DNA of 34,961 nt from Clostridia bacterium (GCA_017938985.1 JAGBAK010000066.1:1-34961); one strand, 5' to 3'; positions 24,140-31,853 are shown, numbered from the stretch's first letter. A program made the numbers and translations. Notes: generated from the letters alone by a model not told the origin.

Positions 24140-25489
24140 TCAAGGCCTCCGTTTTAAACGGGGGCTTTTTTCTTTGTTGAGAAGCTCAACGGCTTCTTTT
24201 GACAGTTTGAGAATTGCATATATATTAGGTATGGCAAGCAGACCGTTGAAAATATCGGAAATACTCCAGACAAAATCAAGCTTCATCACGCAGCCTGCAA
24301 AAACGGCAACAGCATAAACTATATTATAGTATTTGCCTGCACCGTCGCCGAAAAGATAGGCGGAGCCGCTTTTGCCGTAGAATGACCAGGCAATCAGCGT
24401 TGCAAAGGCAAAAAGGCAGATGCATACGCCAAGAATAATTCCGCCTGCGTTGCCCATAACGCTTTCAAATGCGGCGGAGCAAAGAGCAATTCCGTCAAGC
24501 TTTGAGCCGGGCGACCATATTCCGCTTGCAAGAACGGTTATTGCGGTTACGGTGCACATAAAAAGCGTATCAAACATAACCTCAAAAATGCCCCACATAC
24601 CTTGAACGGCAGGCTTTTCGCAGTCGGCGCTTGCATGGATAACCGTGTTGCTGCCAAGTCCTGCTTCGTTTGAAAAAACGCCCCGTGAGATTCCGTAGCG
24701 TGCCGCCTTTGCAAACCCGAATCCCGAAACCGCTTTAACTGTAAAAGCTTCCTTTACAATCAGCTTGAAACAGGGGATAATTGCACCGACGTTTTTGAAA
24801 ATCACGTAAGCACAGGCGCACAGGAAAACGGCAGAAAGAAAAGGGATAAGCTTTTCGGCAACCGAAGAAATTCTTTTTAAGCCGCCCGAAATGCAAATGA
24901 ACACGAGCGGCGTGATAATAACGGCGGTCAGCAGGGGAGTGACACCGAATTCCGCAAGTCCTGCCGCAACGGAGTTTGCCTGTGTCATATTACCCATTCC
25001 GAGCGATGCGCCGATAAGCAAAAATGCATAAATCTTTGCAAGCTTCGGCTTTTTTAATCCCCGTTCAATATAAAGCATCGGACCGCCGACCCACTGACCG
25101 AGCGAATTGCGAACTCTGTATTTAATGCCAAGAATATTTTCGCAGCAGCAGGTCATCATACCGAGAATTGCGGAAATCCACATCCAGAAAACCGCACCCG
25201 GTCCGCCTGCGCACAAAGCTGTTGCAACGCCTGCAATGTTACCTGTGCCAAGACAGGCGGCAAGGGCGGAAGTCAGTGCGGCAAATTGCGAAACAGAGCC
25301 GTCGGTTTTGGGCGGTTCTTTTCTTTTTTTATATGCGTCAATAACCGTAAGCTTTGTCCACTGTTTAACACCGATAATCTGAAAAAAGCCCGTTTTCGCC
25401 GAAAGATAAAGCCCCGTTCCGAGAAAGACCGCAAGCATCGGAGGTCCCCAGATAACGGAGCTGATAATCGAATTAAGTTGATAAAACAT
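24140..25489 (-). CDS. AGCS-family sodium:alanine (or glycine) symporter
   Basis: This Na+-coupled amino acid carrier of 449 residues has about ten membrane segments. It shows the AGCS signatures FAALTSALAACLGTGNIAGVA, GAVFWMWISAILGMMTCCCEN, QWVGGPMLYIERGL, and the segment with SRGVFSNEAGLGSNTVIHA. Substrate is alanine or glycine by family. I chose ATG 25489, with AGG eight bases before it; a GTG at 25498 is a weaker option. The last codons and the stop lie inside the convergent purL terminator. It follows the LRR lipoprotein gene after 44 bases filled by a long hairpin that covers its ribosome site. Confidence 0.93.
   Translation of the reverse strand: MFYQLNSIISSVIWGPPMLAVFLGTGLYLSAKTGFFQIIGVKQWTKLTVIDAYKKRKEPPKTDGSVSQFAALTSALAACLGTGNIAGVATALCAGGPGAVFWMWISAILGMMTCCCENILGIKYRVRNSLGQWVGGPMLYIERGLKKPKLAKIYAFLLIGASLGMGNMTQANSVAAGLAEFGVTPLLTAVIITPLVFICISGGLKRISSVAEKLIPFLSAVFLCACAYVIFKNVGAIIPCFKLIVKEAFTVKAVSGFGFAKAARYGISRGVFSNEAGLGSNTVIHASADCEKPAVQGMWGIFEVMFDTLFMCTVTAITVLASGIWSPGSKLDGIALCSAAFESVMGNAGGIILGVCICLFAFATLIAWSFYGKSGSAYLFGDGAGKYYNIVYAVAVFAGCVMKLDFVWSISDIFNGLLAIPNIYAILKLSKEAVELLNKEKSPRLKRRP
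24145..24172 (+). terminator. Terminator of the purine operon
   Basis: A GC-rich stem of about nine bp (24145-24154 with 24156-24165, short AT loop, one G-T pair) is followed by TTTTTTC, 13 bases after the purL stop. The same DNA encodes the last residues of the convergent AGCS symporter. Confidence 0.8.
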
Positions 25490-25490
25490 A

Positions 25491-25525
25491 AGCTCCACCT
25501 CATATTCAGCATATGAGACGGAGCT
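25491..25525 (-). promoter_or_regulatory. Hairpin covering the ribosome site of the AGCS gene
   Basis: On the minus strand AGCTCCGTCTCATAT pairs with ATATGAGGTGGAGCT over 15 bp with two G-T pairs and a 5-base loop. The second arm contains the ribosome site (AGG) and ends one base before ATG 25489. If formed, it would block translation. The sequence after it (TATGTTTTAT) is a poor terminator tail. Confidence 0.6.
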
Positions 25526-25533
25526 TTGATTTA

Positions 25534-26226
25534 TTATTCTGCTGTGTTTTTGTCAAGCACAAGGGGAATGTTGCGAGGTTCGGCATAGGAACTGAGGTTA
25601 TTATAGTTGCTTATATCGCCAACGTGCCAGAACTCAAGTTTGTCTGTGCTTCTGCCGAAGTTGAAAGCGTCTGCCCCAATAAATTCGGGGTCAACGTAGA
25701 ACTTGATGTATCTGGGAACGCTGCAGAGATGAAATGCCTGAGCTTCAATCCTCTTAACGGATTTACTCAGAATAACCTGCTTGAGATTTCCGCATTCCGA
25801 AAAAGCGTAGGGCTCGATGATGGTTGCGGTGTCATCGTTTATCTGATGGAACCAAACGTAACCGACGGTGCTTTTATTAAAAGCGTATGATTCTATTTTT
25901 GTGAGATATCGGGGAAGTCTGACTTTGGTTATATTCTGTTCTTCGGTGAATGCATGCTCGCCGATAACAGTAACCTTAAGTCCGTCAAGACTGTTGGGAA
26001 TGTCCAGATCCGATTCGCCGGATTTGTTATACTTGACAATCTTAGCCGTACCGTCGTCGAGCTTTACGTAGTTGTAATCGCCTGAAGTATAAACGGCATT
26101 TTCGTTATTATTTTCGGCGGCGGATGCGGTGGTGGTTGAGGTTTCTTCAGCTTTGTTTTTGCTGCAGGAGCAGAAAACAGCGCAAATGCAAAGAATTGCA
26201 AGAATAAGAGAAATTATTTTTTTCAT
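25534..26226 (-). CDS. Lipoprotein with leucine-rich (BspA-type LRR_5) repeats
   Basis: A signal peptide ends at Cys21 (VFCSC), followed by a Thr/Ser/Ala/Asn-rich linker (about 22-45). The rest carries LRR_5-type repeats: LDIPNSLDGLKVTVIGEHAF, then ITKVRLPRYLTKIESYAF, TATIIEPYAFSECGNLKQV, and ILSKSVKRIEAQAF. Such cell-surface repeats usually bind proteins or glycans; no enzymatic part is seen. ATG 26226 has AAAGGA at a good distance, giving 230 residues; an upstream start lies inside the previous gene and is unlikely. It is 17 bases after the MltG-like gene. Confidence 0.85.
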   Translation of the reverse strand: MKKIISLILAILCICAVFCSCSKNKAEETSTTTASAAENNNENAVYTSGDYNYVKLDDGTAKIVKYNKSGESDLDIPNSLDGLKVTVIGEHAFTEEQNITKVRLPRYLTKIESYAFNKSTVGYVWFHQINDDTATIIEPYAFSECGNLKQVILSKSVKRIEAQAFHLCSVPRYIKFYVDPEFIGADAFNFGRSTDKLEFWHVGDISNYNNLSSYAEPRNIPLVLDKNTAE

Positions 26227-26243
26227 ATTTATTATCCTTTCTG

Positions 26244-27074
26244 TCAGATAAGTCCTGCTTCGGAGCAAAGCTCAAGATGTTCCGAATAGGTTTCTGCATA
26301 ATGATAGTTGTTTTGAGAATCGCTGATAAAAAAGTAATAGGGCGTATCCGCGGGGTTGAGCGCTGCGTTCACGGCATCAAGTCCCGGGTTTGTTATGGGG
26401 CCTGCAGGCAGACCTTTGCACACGTAGGTATCGTAAATCTCAACAAAAGTCTCATACTCTTCGTCGGTTACGTAACCGGCAACGTGATTCTCAAGGTAAT
26501 TTCCTGTTGCATCACACTGCAGCCTCGGGAATTGAGGACTGTCAAGCCTGTTATGGAGCACCGATGAAACCTTGCTCATTTCGGCAGGGTAGCCGACTTC
26601 CTCTTGGATTATGGATGCTATAATAAGAATCTCATCAAGAGTATAACCCGTTACGGCGCAGCTATCAAGCAGAGCGCCGTATTTTTCCTGAGAATTGGTC
26701 AGAAATCTGCCTATTGCCAGGCTTGACCCTTCGCCGACGTAAAAGTCATACGTATCGGGAAAAAGATAGCCCTCCAGAGCAAAGGTTCGTTTTTGCAGAT
26801 TTTTTACTTCAAAGCCGAATTCGGCAAGCAGATTGGCATCGTCTGCCATTTCCATAAAATCCTCTGCCGTGCAGACTCCGCCGTCTTCAAGGATTTTTGC
26901 AATTTCCGTAACGGTTGAGCCTTCGGGGAAAGTAAGCCTTACGGTTTCTTTCGGTGAATCTGAAAACTTGTCAATTATACTGTTTTTGATTTTGTTACAG
27001 CCGGTGCCGCAAAAAAGAAGCGTCGCAGCTGCAAACAAAGCAAAAAGCTTTTTTATTCCTTTTATAATACTCAT
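26244..27074 (-). CDS. MltG/YceG-like endolytic murein transglycosylase (lipoprotein form)
   Basis: MltG cuts new glycan strands in the peptidoglycan at the outer face of the membrane. This 276-residue version has a signal peptide with a possible lipobox ending at Cys26 (GTGC), where most MltG have a membrane anchor. The YceG fold follows: RLTFPEGSTVTEIAKIL near 46, EGYLFPDTYDF near 101, IIASIIQEEVG near 151, KVSSVLHNRL, and LPAGPITNPG with AALNPADTPYYFFISD. Where E. coli MltG reads ASIVEKE, this protein reads ASIIQEE, with Gln157 at the first Glu and Glu159 retained. No ribosome site precedes ATG 27074, and the promoter lies so close that the mRNA may be leaderless. Confidence 0.85.
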   Translation of the reverse strand: MSIIKGIKKLFALFAAATLLFCGTGCNKIKNSIIDKFSDSPKETVRLTFPEGSTVTEIAKILEDGGVCTAEDFMEMADDANLLAEFGFEVKNLQKRTFALEGYLFPDTYDFYVGEGSSLAIGRFLTNSQEKYGALLDSCAVTGYTLDEILIIASIIQEEVGYPAEMSKVSSVLHNRLDSPQFPRLQCDATGNYLENHVAGYVTDEEYETFVEIYDTYVCKGLPAGPITNPGLDAVNAALNPADTPYYFFISDSQNNYHYAETYSEHLELCSEAGLI

Positions 27075-27081
27075 ACACGTA

Positions 27082-27110
27082 ATTTTATCATACAGGTACA
27101 TAAAAATCAA
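27082..27110 (-). promoter_or_regulatory. Promoter with almost no leader, MltG-like gene
   Basis: On the minus strand TTGATT (27110-27105) and TAAAAT (27087-27082) are 17 bases apart. Only seven bases separate the -10 from ATG 27074, so transcription should start at or next to the start codon. Confidence 0.55.
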
Positions 27111-27130
27111 GGGCAGATTATTTTTCACAA

Positions 27131-27169
27131 AAGAAAAACGGCTTGGCAAGAGCAGGTCTTACCAAGCCG
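27131..27169 (-). terminator. Terminator of the small SOS-box gene
   Basis: CGGCTTGG (27139-27146) pairs with CCAAGCCG (27162-27169), extended by AAGA/TCTT inside. On the minus strand it is followed by TTTTTCTTTT. It lies 29 bases after the stop at 27198. Confidence 0.8.
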
Positions 27170-27197
27170 AAGCGGAGTGTTTATCGAAATGAAAAAA

Positions 27198-27470
27198 TCA
27201 TGCAACGTTAAAATTGATTATTTTGCCGTCTGCGATTGAGATAACGGGAGCCTCTTCATAAACATCGGCAGGCGCACGCATCTGAATTTTTGCCTGTGCC
27301 ATTGCAAGCTCTCTCTGTTTGCGGCGGCGACGGTTGCGAAGGTGAATTTTGATTGCTCTGAAAAGCTTTGCTTCAAAAGCAGCAATTTTTTTCTCGTTGA
27401 TAAAACCTACAACAAGAAGAATGATAGCTGAAAATTCAAGGAATGATAAAAGAATATTTGTGAATGCCAT
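27198..27470 (-). CDS. Small one-TM protein under LexA-like boxes, possible SOS division inhibitor
   Basis: I recognise no family for this 90-residue protein. It has one hydrophobic segment (about residues 4-24, FTNILLSFLEFSAIILLVVG), a strongly basic helix (41-53, KIHLRNRRRRKQR), then a hydrophilic C-terminus (54-90) without a LysM repeat. The orientation would put the basic part in the cytoplasm. AAGGAGG stands before ATG 27470. The gene is single, with a strong terminator. Its consensus promoter is surrounded by three LexA-like operators, so it should be silent until DNA damage. SOS-induced small membrane proteins in other bacteria (YneA in Bacillus, SidA in Caulobacter) stop cell division. 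That role is inference here; sequence similarity to them was not seen. Confidence 0.8.
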   Translation of the reverse strand: MAFTNILLSFLEFSAIILLVVGFINEKKIAAFEAKLFRAIKIHLRNRRRRKQRELAMAQAKIQMRAPADVYEEAPVISIADGKIINFNVA

Positions 27471-27492
27471 TGTGATTCCTCCTTAGGCGAAT

Positions 27493-27504
27493 AAACATTT
27501 GTTC
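27493..27504 (-). promoter_or_regulatory. LexA-like operator, box 3
   Basis: On the minus strand the 12-mer reads GAACAAATGTTT, against a Gram-positive SOS consensus of GAAC-N4-GTTC. It lies just downstream of the expected transcription start. Confidence 0.65.
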
Positions 27505-27514
27505 TGATGAGTTT

Positions 27515-27543
27515 ATTATAGCGGGTGAACATTCGTTTGTCAA
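27515..27543 (-). promoter_or_regulatory. Consensus sigma-A promoter of the small TM protein
   Basis: On the minus strand TTGACA (27543-27538) and TATAAT (27520-27515) are exactly 17 bases apart, a perfect match. Such a strong promoter before a small gene makes sense if a repressor holds it. Confidence 0.85.
27527..27538 (-). promoter_or_regulatory. LexA-like operator, box 2
   Basis: The minus strand reads AAACGAATGTTC (the other strand GAACATTCGTTT), lying between the -35 and -10 boxes. One half-site is exact, the other has one change. Confidence 0.65.
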
Positions 27544-27554
27544 GACAAATGTTC
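27543..27554 (-). promoter_or_regulatory. LexA-like operator, box 1
   Basis: The minus strand reads CGAACATTTGTCT around 27555-27543, with an exact CGAAC half-site and a weaker second half. It touches the upstream edge of the -35 box. Centre-to-centre distances are 16 bases to box 2 and 34 from box 2 to box 3. Confidence 0.6.
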
Positions 27555-27742
27555 GATAAAATTTGAGATTTTTCGTCTTTATTGCATTATACCACAATAT
27601 ATGCTGTTTGTCAAACACTTATACCACAACAGATAGATTTTCGGTCGATAAAATTTTGTGCAATTCGCTGTTGTTTTTCATAATTTTATTATATTCGGGA
27701 AAAAGTTTTATTCAAAATCAGTTTCAGACTGCCTCTGCAATG

Positions 27743-27771
27743 TTGACTTTTCTTTAATCTGACAATATAAT
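27743..27771 (+). promoter_or_regulatory. Promoter of the metallophosphoesterase-acyltransferase pair
   Basis: TTGACT (27743-27748) and TATAAT (27766-27771) are 17 bases apart, 30 bases before the start codon. Between 27560 and 27740 I see only AT-rich DNA without further motif. Confidence 0.75.
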
Positions 27772-27801
27772 TATTTTAGCAAATCTAAGGAGACGATTTT
27801 T

Positions 27802-28962
27802 ATGTTTTATAACGGTTGGGCTTTTGTAAGACAGAGCCTTGTCAAAATTCATCTTGCAGGTGCAAATTGCGTTTATAAGTTAAGTGGCGGAAAGTTGCCG
27901 AAATCGCTTTTTTCAAAAAGATCGGGTGTTCATAAAATAGGAACAGACGTAAAGGTTATCGGCAGAACCGATTACACCGCAAACATCGCAAAATTCAACC
28001 CTGACGGAACAATCAGCGATGATGATTTTGTTATCCTTTCTTCAACGGATTTTCATTATGATACCGACCACGAAAAGAATCAAAAAACAACCGAGATGTT
28101 CTTTAAGCAGATAAGAGACGTCAAGCCCGACCTTGTTGTTCTGACGGGTGACGTTATTCTCTCAAAGTATCAGCAGATTGACGCAATTCAGTTTGCAAAG
28201 ATGATGGAGGAAATCGGCATCTATTGGGCAGCTGTTTTCGGCAATCACGAGGTAAGGGAAGAAAAAGGCTTCTATAAATATCTTCTTATGAAGAGTTTTG
28301 CGGATTATGAGCATTGTCTTGCCGTTCACGGACCCGAAGAGCTTTTCGGTTACGGCAACTACATAATCAACATTATGGGCAAAGAAAACAAAATCAGACA
28401 GAGCCTGTTTTTCTTTGACTCGGGCAGAGATACTCTTCCCGAACACAACGTTGAACACGGCTTGCCTGCCGATTTCGACGGCTATGACTATCTTAAAAAG
28501 GGTCAGATTGAATTTTATAAAAAAAGCGTTGACGAGCTTGAAAAGAAATACGGCAAGTTCGGTTCGATGATGTATTTCCACATTCCTCTGATGGAATTTG
28601 CCGAAGCTTTTGAAGGCAGCGGCGGCAACGAAGAATACAAGCAGACGGGCAAGGTTGATATTCTTTACGGCAAGCAGTATGAAAGCGTCGGCTGCGCAAA
28701 GTATAACAGCGGAATGTTTGAAGCGGGTCTTGAAAAAGGTCTTACGGCGGTTTTCTGCGGTCACGACCATATCAACGACTGGTGCGGTATTTACAAGGGG
28801 GTTCACCTTGCTTACAGCCTTCCTCACAGCTATAATCTTTATAATCTCGGCACAAATATGGGCTTCCCCGAAGAAGAATGGAATCAGGGCGTAACCGTAA
28901 CAAAAATTCACGCCGACGGAACGTTTGATATTTCTCCCAGATATAACAGTATATATTTATAA
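27802..28962 (+). CDS. Calcineurin-like metallophosphoesterase
   Basis: This 386-residue protein has the five metal-binding blocks of the family: Asp83 and His85 in STDFHYD, Gly-Asp117 in VVLTGDVI, GNHE at 147-150, a His in MYFHIPL, and GHDH in VFCGHDHINDW. Relatives include DUF-type phosphodiesterases resembling ICC/purple acid phosphatases, so the substrate is open. Residues 1-70 are an N-terminal lead without recognised motif and no signal peptide, so it is probably cytoplasmic. It has a strong promoter and an AAGGAG ribosome site. The acyltransferase gene follows after 21 bases, making a two-gene operon. Confidence 0.9.
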   Translation: MFYNGWAFVRQSLVKIHLAGANCVYKLSGGKLPKSLFSKRSGVHKIGTDVKVIGRTDYTANIAKFNPDGTISDDDFVILSSTDFHYDTDHEKNQKTTEMFFKQIRDVKPDLVVLTGDVILSKYQQIDAIQFAKMMEEIGIYWAAVFGNHEVREEKGFYKYLLMKSFADYEHCLAVHGPEELFGYGNYIINIMGKENKIRQSLFFFDSGRDTLPEHNVEHGLPADFDGYDYLKKGQIEFYKKSVDELEKKYGKFGSMMYFHIPLMEFAEAFEGSGGNEEYKQTGKVDILYGKQYESVGCAKYNSGMFEAGLEKGLTAVFCGHDHINDWCGIYKGVHLAYSLPHSYNLYNLGTNMGFPEEEWNQGVTVTKIHADGTFDISPRYNSIYL

Positions 28963-28983
28963 TGTAATGTAAGGAGATTAAGT

Positions 28984-30054
28984 GTGAGTGTGTTTGTGTT
29001 GGCTCTGCAACTTATCTGCGTTGCAGGCATAAGCTTTAAGCTCAAAGACGGTTTTGAGGACTATATGTCACCCTCAAAAACAGGAGCCATCAAGGGCATA
29101 TTTGTTGTTATCGTTTTCTTTTCGCACGTCAGACAGTATATAGTTGTTCCGCAAACGGGTATGAACGCAATGTTTTACAGCATACTGGTGTTTTTGGGAC
29201 AGCTTATGGTTGTAATGTTTTTGTTTTATTCGGGCTACGGAATTGCTGTTTCGGTTGCCAAAAAAGACGGATACGTTAAAACCATACCGAAAAGAAGAAT
29301 TCTCAAAGTTTGGCTCGATTTTGCAATTGCCGTTACGATTTTCTTCTTTGTTTCCCGTGCAATAGGAGTCAGGTATGAAATCAAGCATTTCCTCTGGTCG
29401 CTGGCGGGTCTCAAAACCGTCGGCAACAGCAACTGGTTCATTTTTGTAATAATAGTTCTCTATGTTCTCACATTTGTTGCCTTTGCAGTAACGGGCGGCA
29501 AAAAGCACATTATTGCGGGCATTGTTGCCACAACCGTTCTGAGCGTTGTTGCAACGGTTGTGCTGTGGCACTTTTTTGATAAGCATTATTGGTGGTATGA
29601 TACGGTTATGTGTTATCCGCTGGGAATGTGGTATTACGTTGCCAAGCCTTATATAGATAAAAAGCTTCTGGGCAGTTTTGACAGATGGTTTGCCGCTGTT
29701 GCCGCAAGCGCAATTTGTTTTTCGTGTCTGAAAGCGTTACTCGGCTTTTTCAAAGGCTCAAGAGCAGTGTTCATTCCGATGTCTTTTGTTTTTGCAATCG
29801 GCATAGTAATCCTTTCGATGAGGGTAAGCGTCAACAATGCGGTTCTGCGTTGGTTCGGTTCAAGAGTTTTCGGCATATACATTCTTCAGCGAATACCGAT
29901 GATGGTTTTGCGTTATCTCGGATATAACGACAGTCCCATTGTGTTTACGGCGGTTTGCTTTGCTATCACAATTGTGCTTGCTGAAATCTTTGAGCGCTCA
30001 ACAGCCAAGCTTGACGAGTGGCTGCGTATAACACCCAAAAAACTGAAAAAGTAA
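28984..30054 (+). CDS. Acyltransferase-3 family membrane protein (GTG start)
   Basis: This 356-residue, ten-segment membrane protein is of the OafA/acyltransferase-3 type, which O-acetylates or acylates sugars and cell-envelope polymers. The first domain shows GIFVVIVFFSHVRQYI with the usual His before Val-Arg, then FLFYSGYGIAVSVAKK and the basic loop KTIPKRRILKVWLDF. NSNWFIFVIIVLY follows in the middle. It starts at GTG 28984, six bases after AAGGAG. It shares an operon with the metallophosphoesterase, which suggests joint work on an envelope substrate, but this is inference. A terminator follows at 30062. Confidence 0.85.
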   Translation: MSVFVLALQLICVAGISFKLKDGFEDYMSPSKTGAIKGIFVVIVFFSHVRQYIVVPQTGMNAMFYSILVFLGQLMVVMFLFYSGYGIAVSVAKKDGYVKTIPKRRILKVWLDFAIAVTIFFFVSRAIGVRYEIKHFLWSLAGLKTVGNSNWFIFVIIVLYVLTFVAFAVTGGKKHIIAGIVATTVLSVVATVVLWHFFDKHYWWYDTVMCYPLGMWYYVAKPYIDKKLLGSFDRWFAAVAASAICFSCLKALLGFFKGSRAVFIPMSFVFAIGIVILSMRVSVNNAVLRWFGSRVFGIYILQRIPMMVLRYLGYNDSPIVFTAVCFAITIVLAEIFERSTAKLDEWLRITPKKLKK

Positions 30055-30061
30055 AACACAG

Positions 30062-30093
30062 CGGAGAACAATTGCAATTTGTTCTCCGTTTTT
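30062..30093 (+). terminator. Terminator of the phosphoesterase-acyltransferase operon
   Basis: CGGAGAACAA (30062-30071) pairs with TTGTTCTCCG (30079-30088), followed by TTTTT. Confidence 0.85.
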
Positions 30094-30096
30094 CTA

Positions 30097-30125
30097 TTGA
30101 CGAAAAATCGTTTACCATATATAAT
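30097..30125 (+). promoter_or_regulatory. Promoter of the alpha-galactosidase gene
   Basis: TTGACG (30097-30102) and TATAAT (30120-30125) are 17 bases apart, directly behind the previous terminator. Confidence 0.75.
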
Positions 30126-30162
30126 ATAAAATGTAATAATGTGCATCGAAAGGGGCAGAAAA

Positions 30163-31842
30163 ATGTATAAATTCACTGCAAAAGTAAAAAAAGGCACGGC
30201 TGTTGTTACCTACAATGAAATGGATAATGCAGATTTTCTTTTTGAACTGAAAGAAGAAAACGGTCTTATCACAGGATATCTTACCGCAAAAAAAGACCTC
30301 AGAATGCAGGCTCTTGAGCTTGAAACCGACAAGGCTTTTGCTGCAGACGATCTTTTTTATGTTAACGGATATCAGTCATGGTCAACGTCCCGTGAATTCA
30401 ATAAGTACGGTCTTTTAAAGGATATTATGCCTCTGGGCAAAAAAATCGGCGGTTTTGCTGCACGTTGTTGCGGCATTATGAGTGACTATGATTTTGAAGA
30501 ATACGGCAAAACAGGCTGCTTCCATTCCTACACATACACATATTTCAGAAAAAAGAACAGCCGCAACATAACTCTTTACGGCTCAAAGACAGAGCGTCAG
30601 GGCTTCACCGTTTTCAAGGTTGATATGCAGGGCGGTAAGTTCGTTATCAAAAAGGATATCGAAGGTCTTATGCTTCGTGCGGGCGAAAAGTATGAGGTTT
30701 TCAACATCGCCGTTATCGAAAAAGAATACGATGCCGCTTTTGATGAATATTTCTTTGACTTTATGGGTTGCAAGAAACCCAAAATCAAGCACCTTGCAGG
30801 CTACACCTCATGGTACAACTATTTTTCAAAGATTACAGAGGATATCTGCCTTCGTGACCTTGAGGGTATGGACAGAGCCAAGGAGTGCGTTGATATTTTC
30901 CAGATTGACGACGGTTATCAGACCGCAACGGGCGACTGGCTGAGCACCGACAAGAAAAAGTTCCCCCACGGTATGAAGTACGTTGCCGATAAGATTCACG
31001 AAAAAGGCTATCTTGCAGGCATCTGGCTCGCACCCTTCTGTGCACAGATGAGCTCCAAGGTGCTCAAAGAGCATCCCGACTGGATGATTGTTGATGAAGA
31101 AAACGGCAAAAAGCTTTTCGGCCACGTTGGCTGGGGCGGCGCTTATACTCTCGATATCTATCATCCCGAAGCAAGAGAATATATCAAGAGCTTCTTCCAC
31201 ACCATTCTCAATGAGTGGGGCTACGATATGGTTAAGCTTGACTTCCTTTTCACACAGTGCGAAAGACCCAGAGCAGGCAAAACAAGAGGTCAGATTATGT
31301 GTGAAGGCGTTGACCTTCTGCGCGAAGCTTGCGGCGATAAACTCATTCTCGGCTGCGGAATTCCGCTTGGTCCCTGTATGGGTATCTTTGATGCCTGCCG
31401 CATCGGCTGCGACGTAAATAAGGCATTTGAAGGTGACTGGGTAAACAAGCTTGCAATCAACAACGAAATTCCCTCAACGCAGAATTCTCTCAACAATGCC
31501 GTTTTCCGTAACCACCTTGACGGCAGAGCTTTCTGCAATGACCCCGACGTATTCTTCCTTCGTGACAACAACATCAAGTTCAACCTTGAGCAGAAGCTTG
31601 TTCTCGGCAAGGTCAATGCAGTTTGCGGCAACGTTCTTTTTGTTTCCGATAACGCAGGTGATTATTCCGAAGAAACGCTCGGCTACCTCAAGAATTTCTT
31701 CACAAGCAAGGATTACAAGGTGACAGGTGCAGATTATATTGATAACGAAACCATCCGCCTTTCATTCACTGAGGACGGCAAAGAAAAGGTTCTTACTTTT
31801 GACATTTACACAGGCGCAAGCAACATCAACGAGTGCATGTAA
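30163..31842 (+). CDS. Alpha-galactosidase, GH36/melibiase type
   Basis: This enzyme would release alpha-galactose from raffinose-type or mucin-like sugars. The 559-residue protein has an N-terminal beta domain (about 1-215, with VNGYQSWSTSREF) and a TIM barrel (about 215-500). The barrel shows AGYTSWYNYFSKI, DIFQIDDGYQ, GYLAGIWLAPFCA, the nucleophile Asp360 in MVKLDFLF, and the probable acid/base Asp417 in RIGCDV. A C-terminal beta part closes it. No signal peptide is present, so it is cytoplasmic and would need imported sugar; no sugar transporter lies next to it. ATG 30163 follows AAAGGGG. The substrate could differ among GH36/GH27 clan members. Confidence 0.88.
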   Translation: MYKFTAKVKKGTAVVTYNEMDNADFLFELKEENGLITGYLTAKKDLRMQALELETDKAFAADDLFYVNGYQSWSTSREFNKYGLLKDIMPLGKKIGGFAARCCGIMSDYDFEEYGKTGCFHSYTYTYFRKKNSRNITLYGSKTERQGFTVFKVDMQGGKFVIKKDIEGLMLRAGEKYEVFNIAVIEKEYDAAFDEYFFDFMGCKKPKIKHLAGYTSWYNYFSKITEDICLRDLEGMDRAKECVDIFQIDDGYQTATGDWLSTDKKKFPHGMKYVADKIHEKGYLAGIWLAPFCAQMSSKVLKEHPDWMIVDEENGKKLFGHVGWGGAYTLDIYHPEAREYIKSFFHTILNEWGYDMVKLDFLFTQCERPRAGKTRGQIMCEGVDLLREACGDKLILGCGIPLGPCMGIFDACRIGCDVNKAFEGDWVNKLAINNEIPSTQNSLNNAVFRNHLDGRAFCNDPDVFFLRDNNIKFNLEQKLVLGKVNAVCGNVLFVSDNAGDYSEETLGYLKNFFTSKDYKVTGADYIDNETIRLSFTEDGKEKVLTFDIYTGASNINECM

Positions 31843-31853
31843 TCAAACAATAT

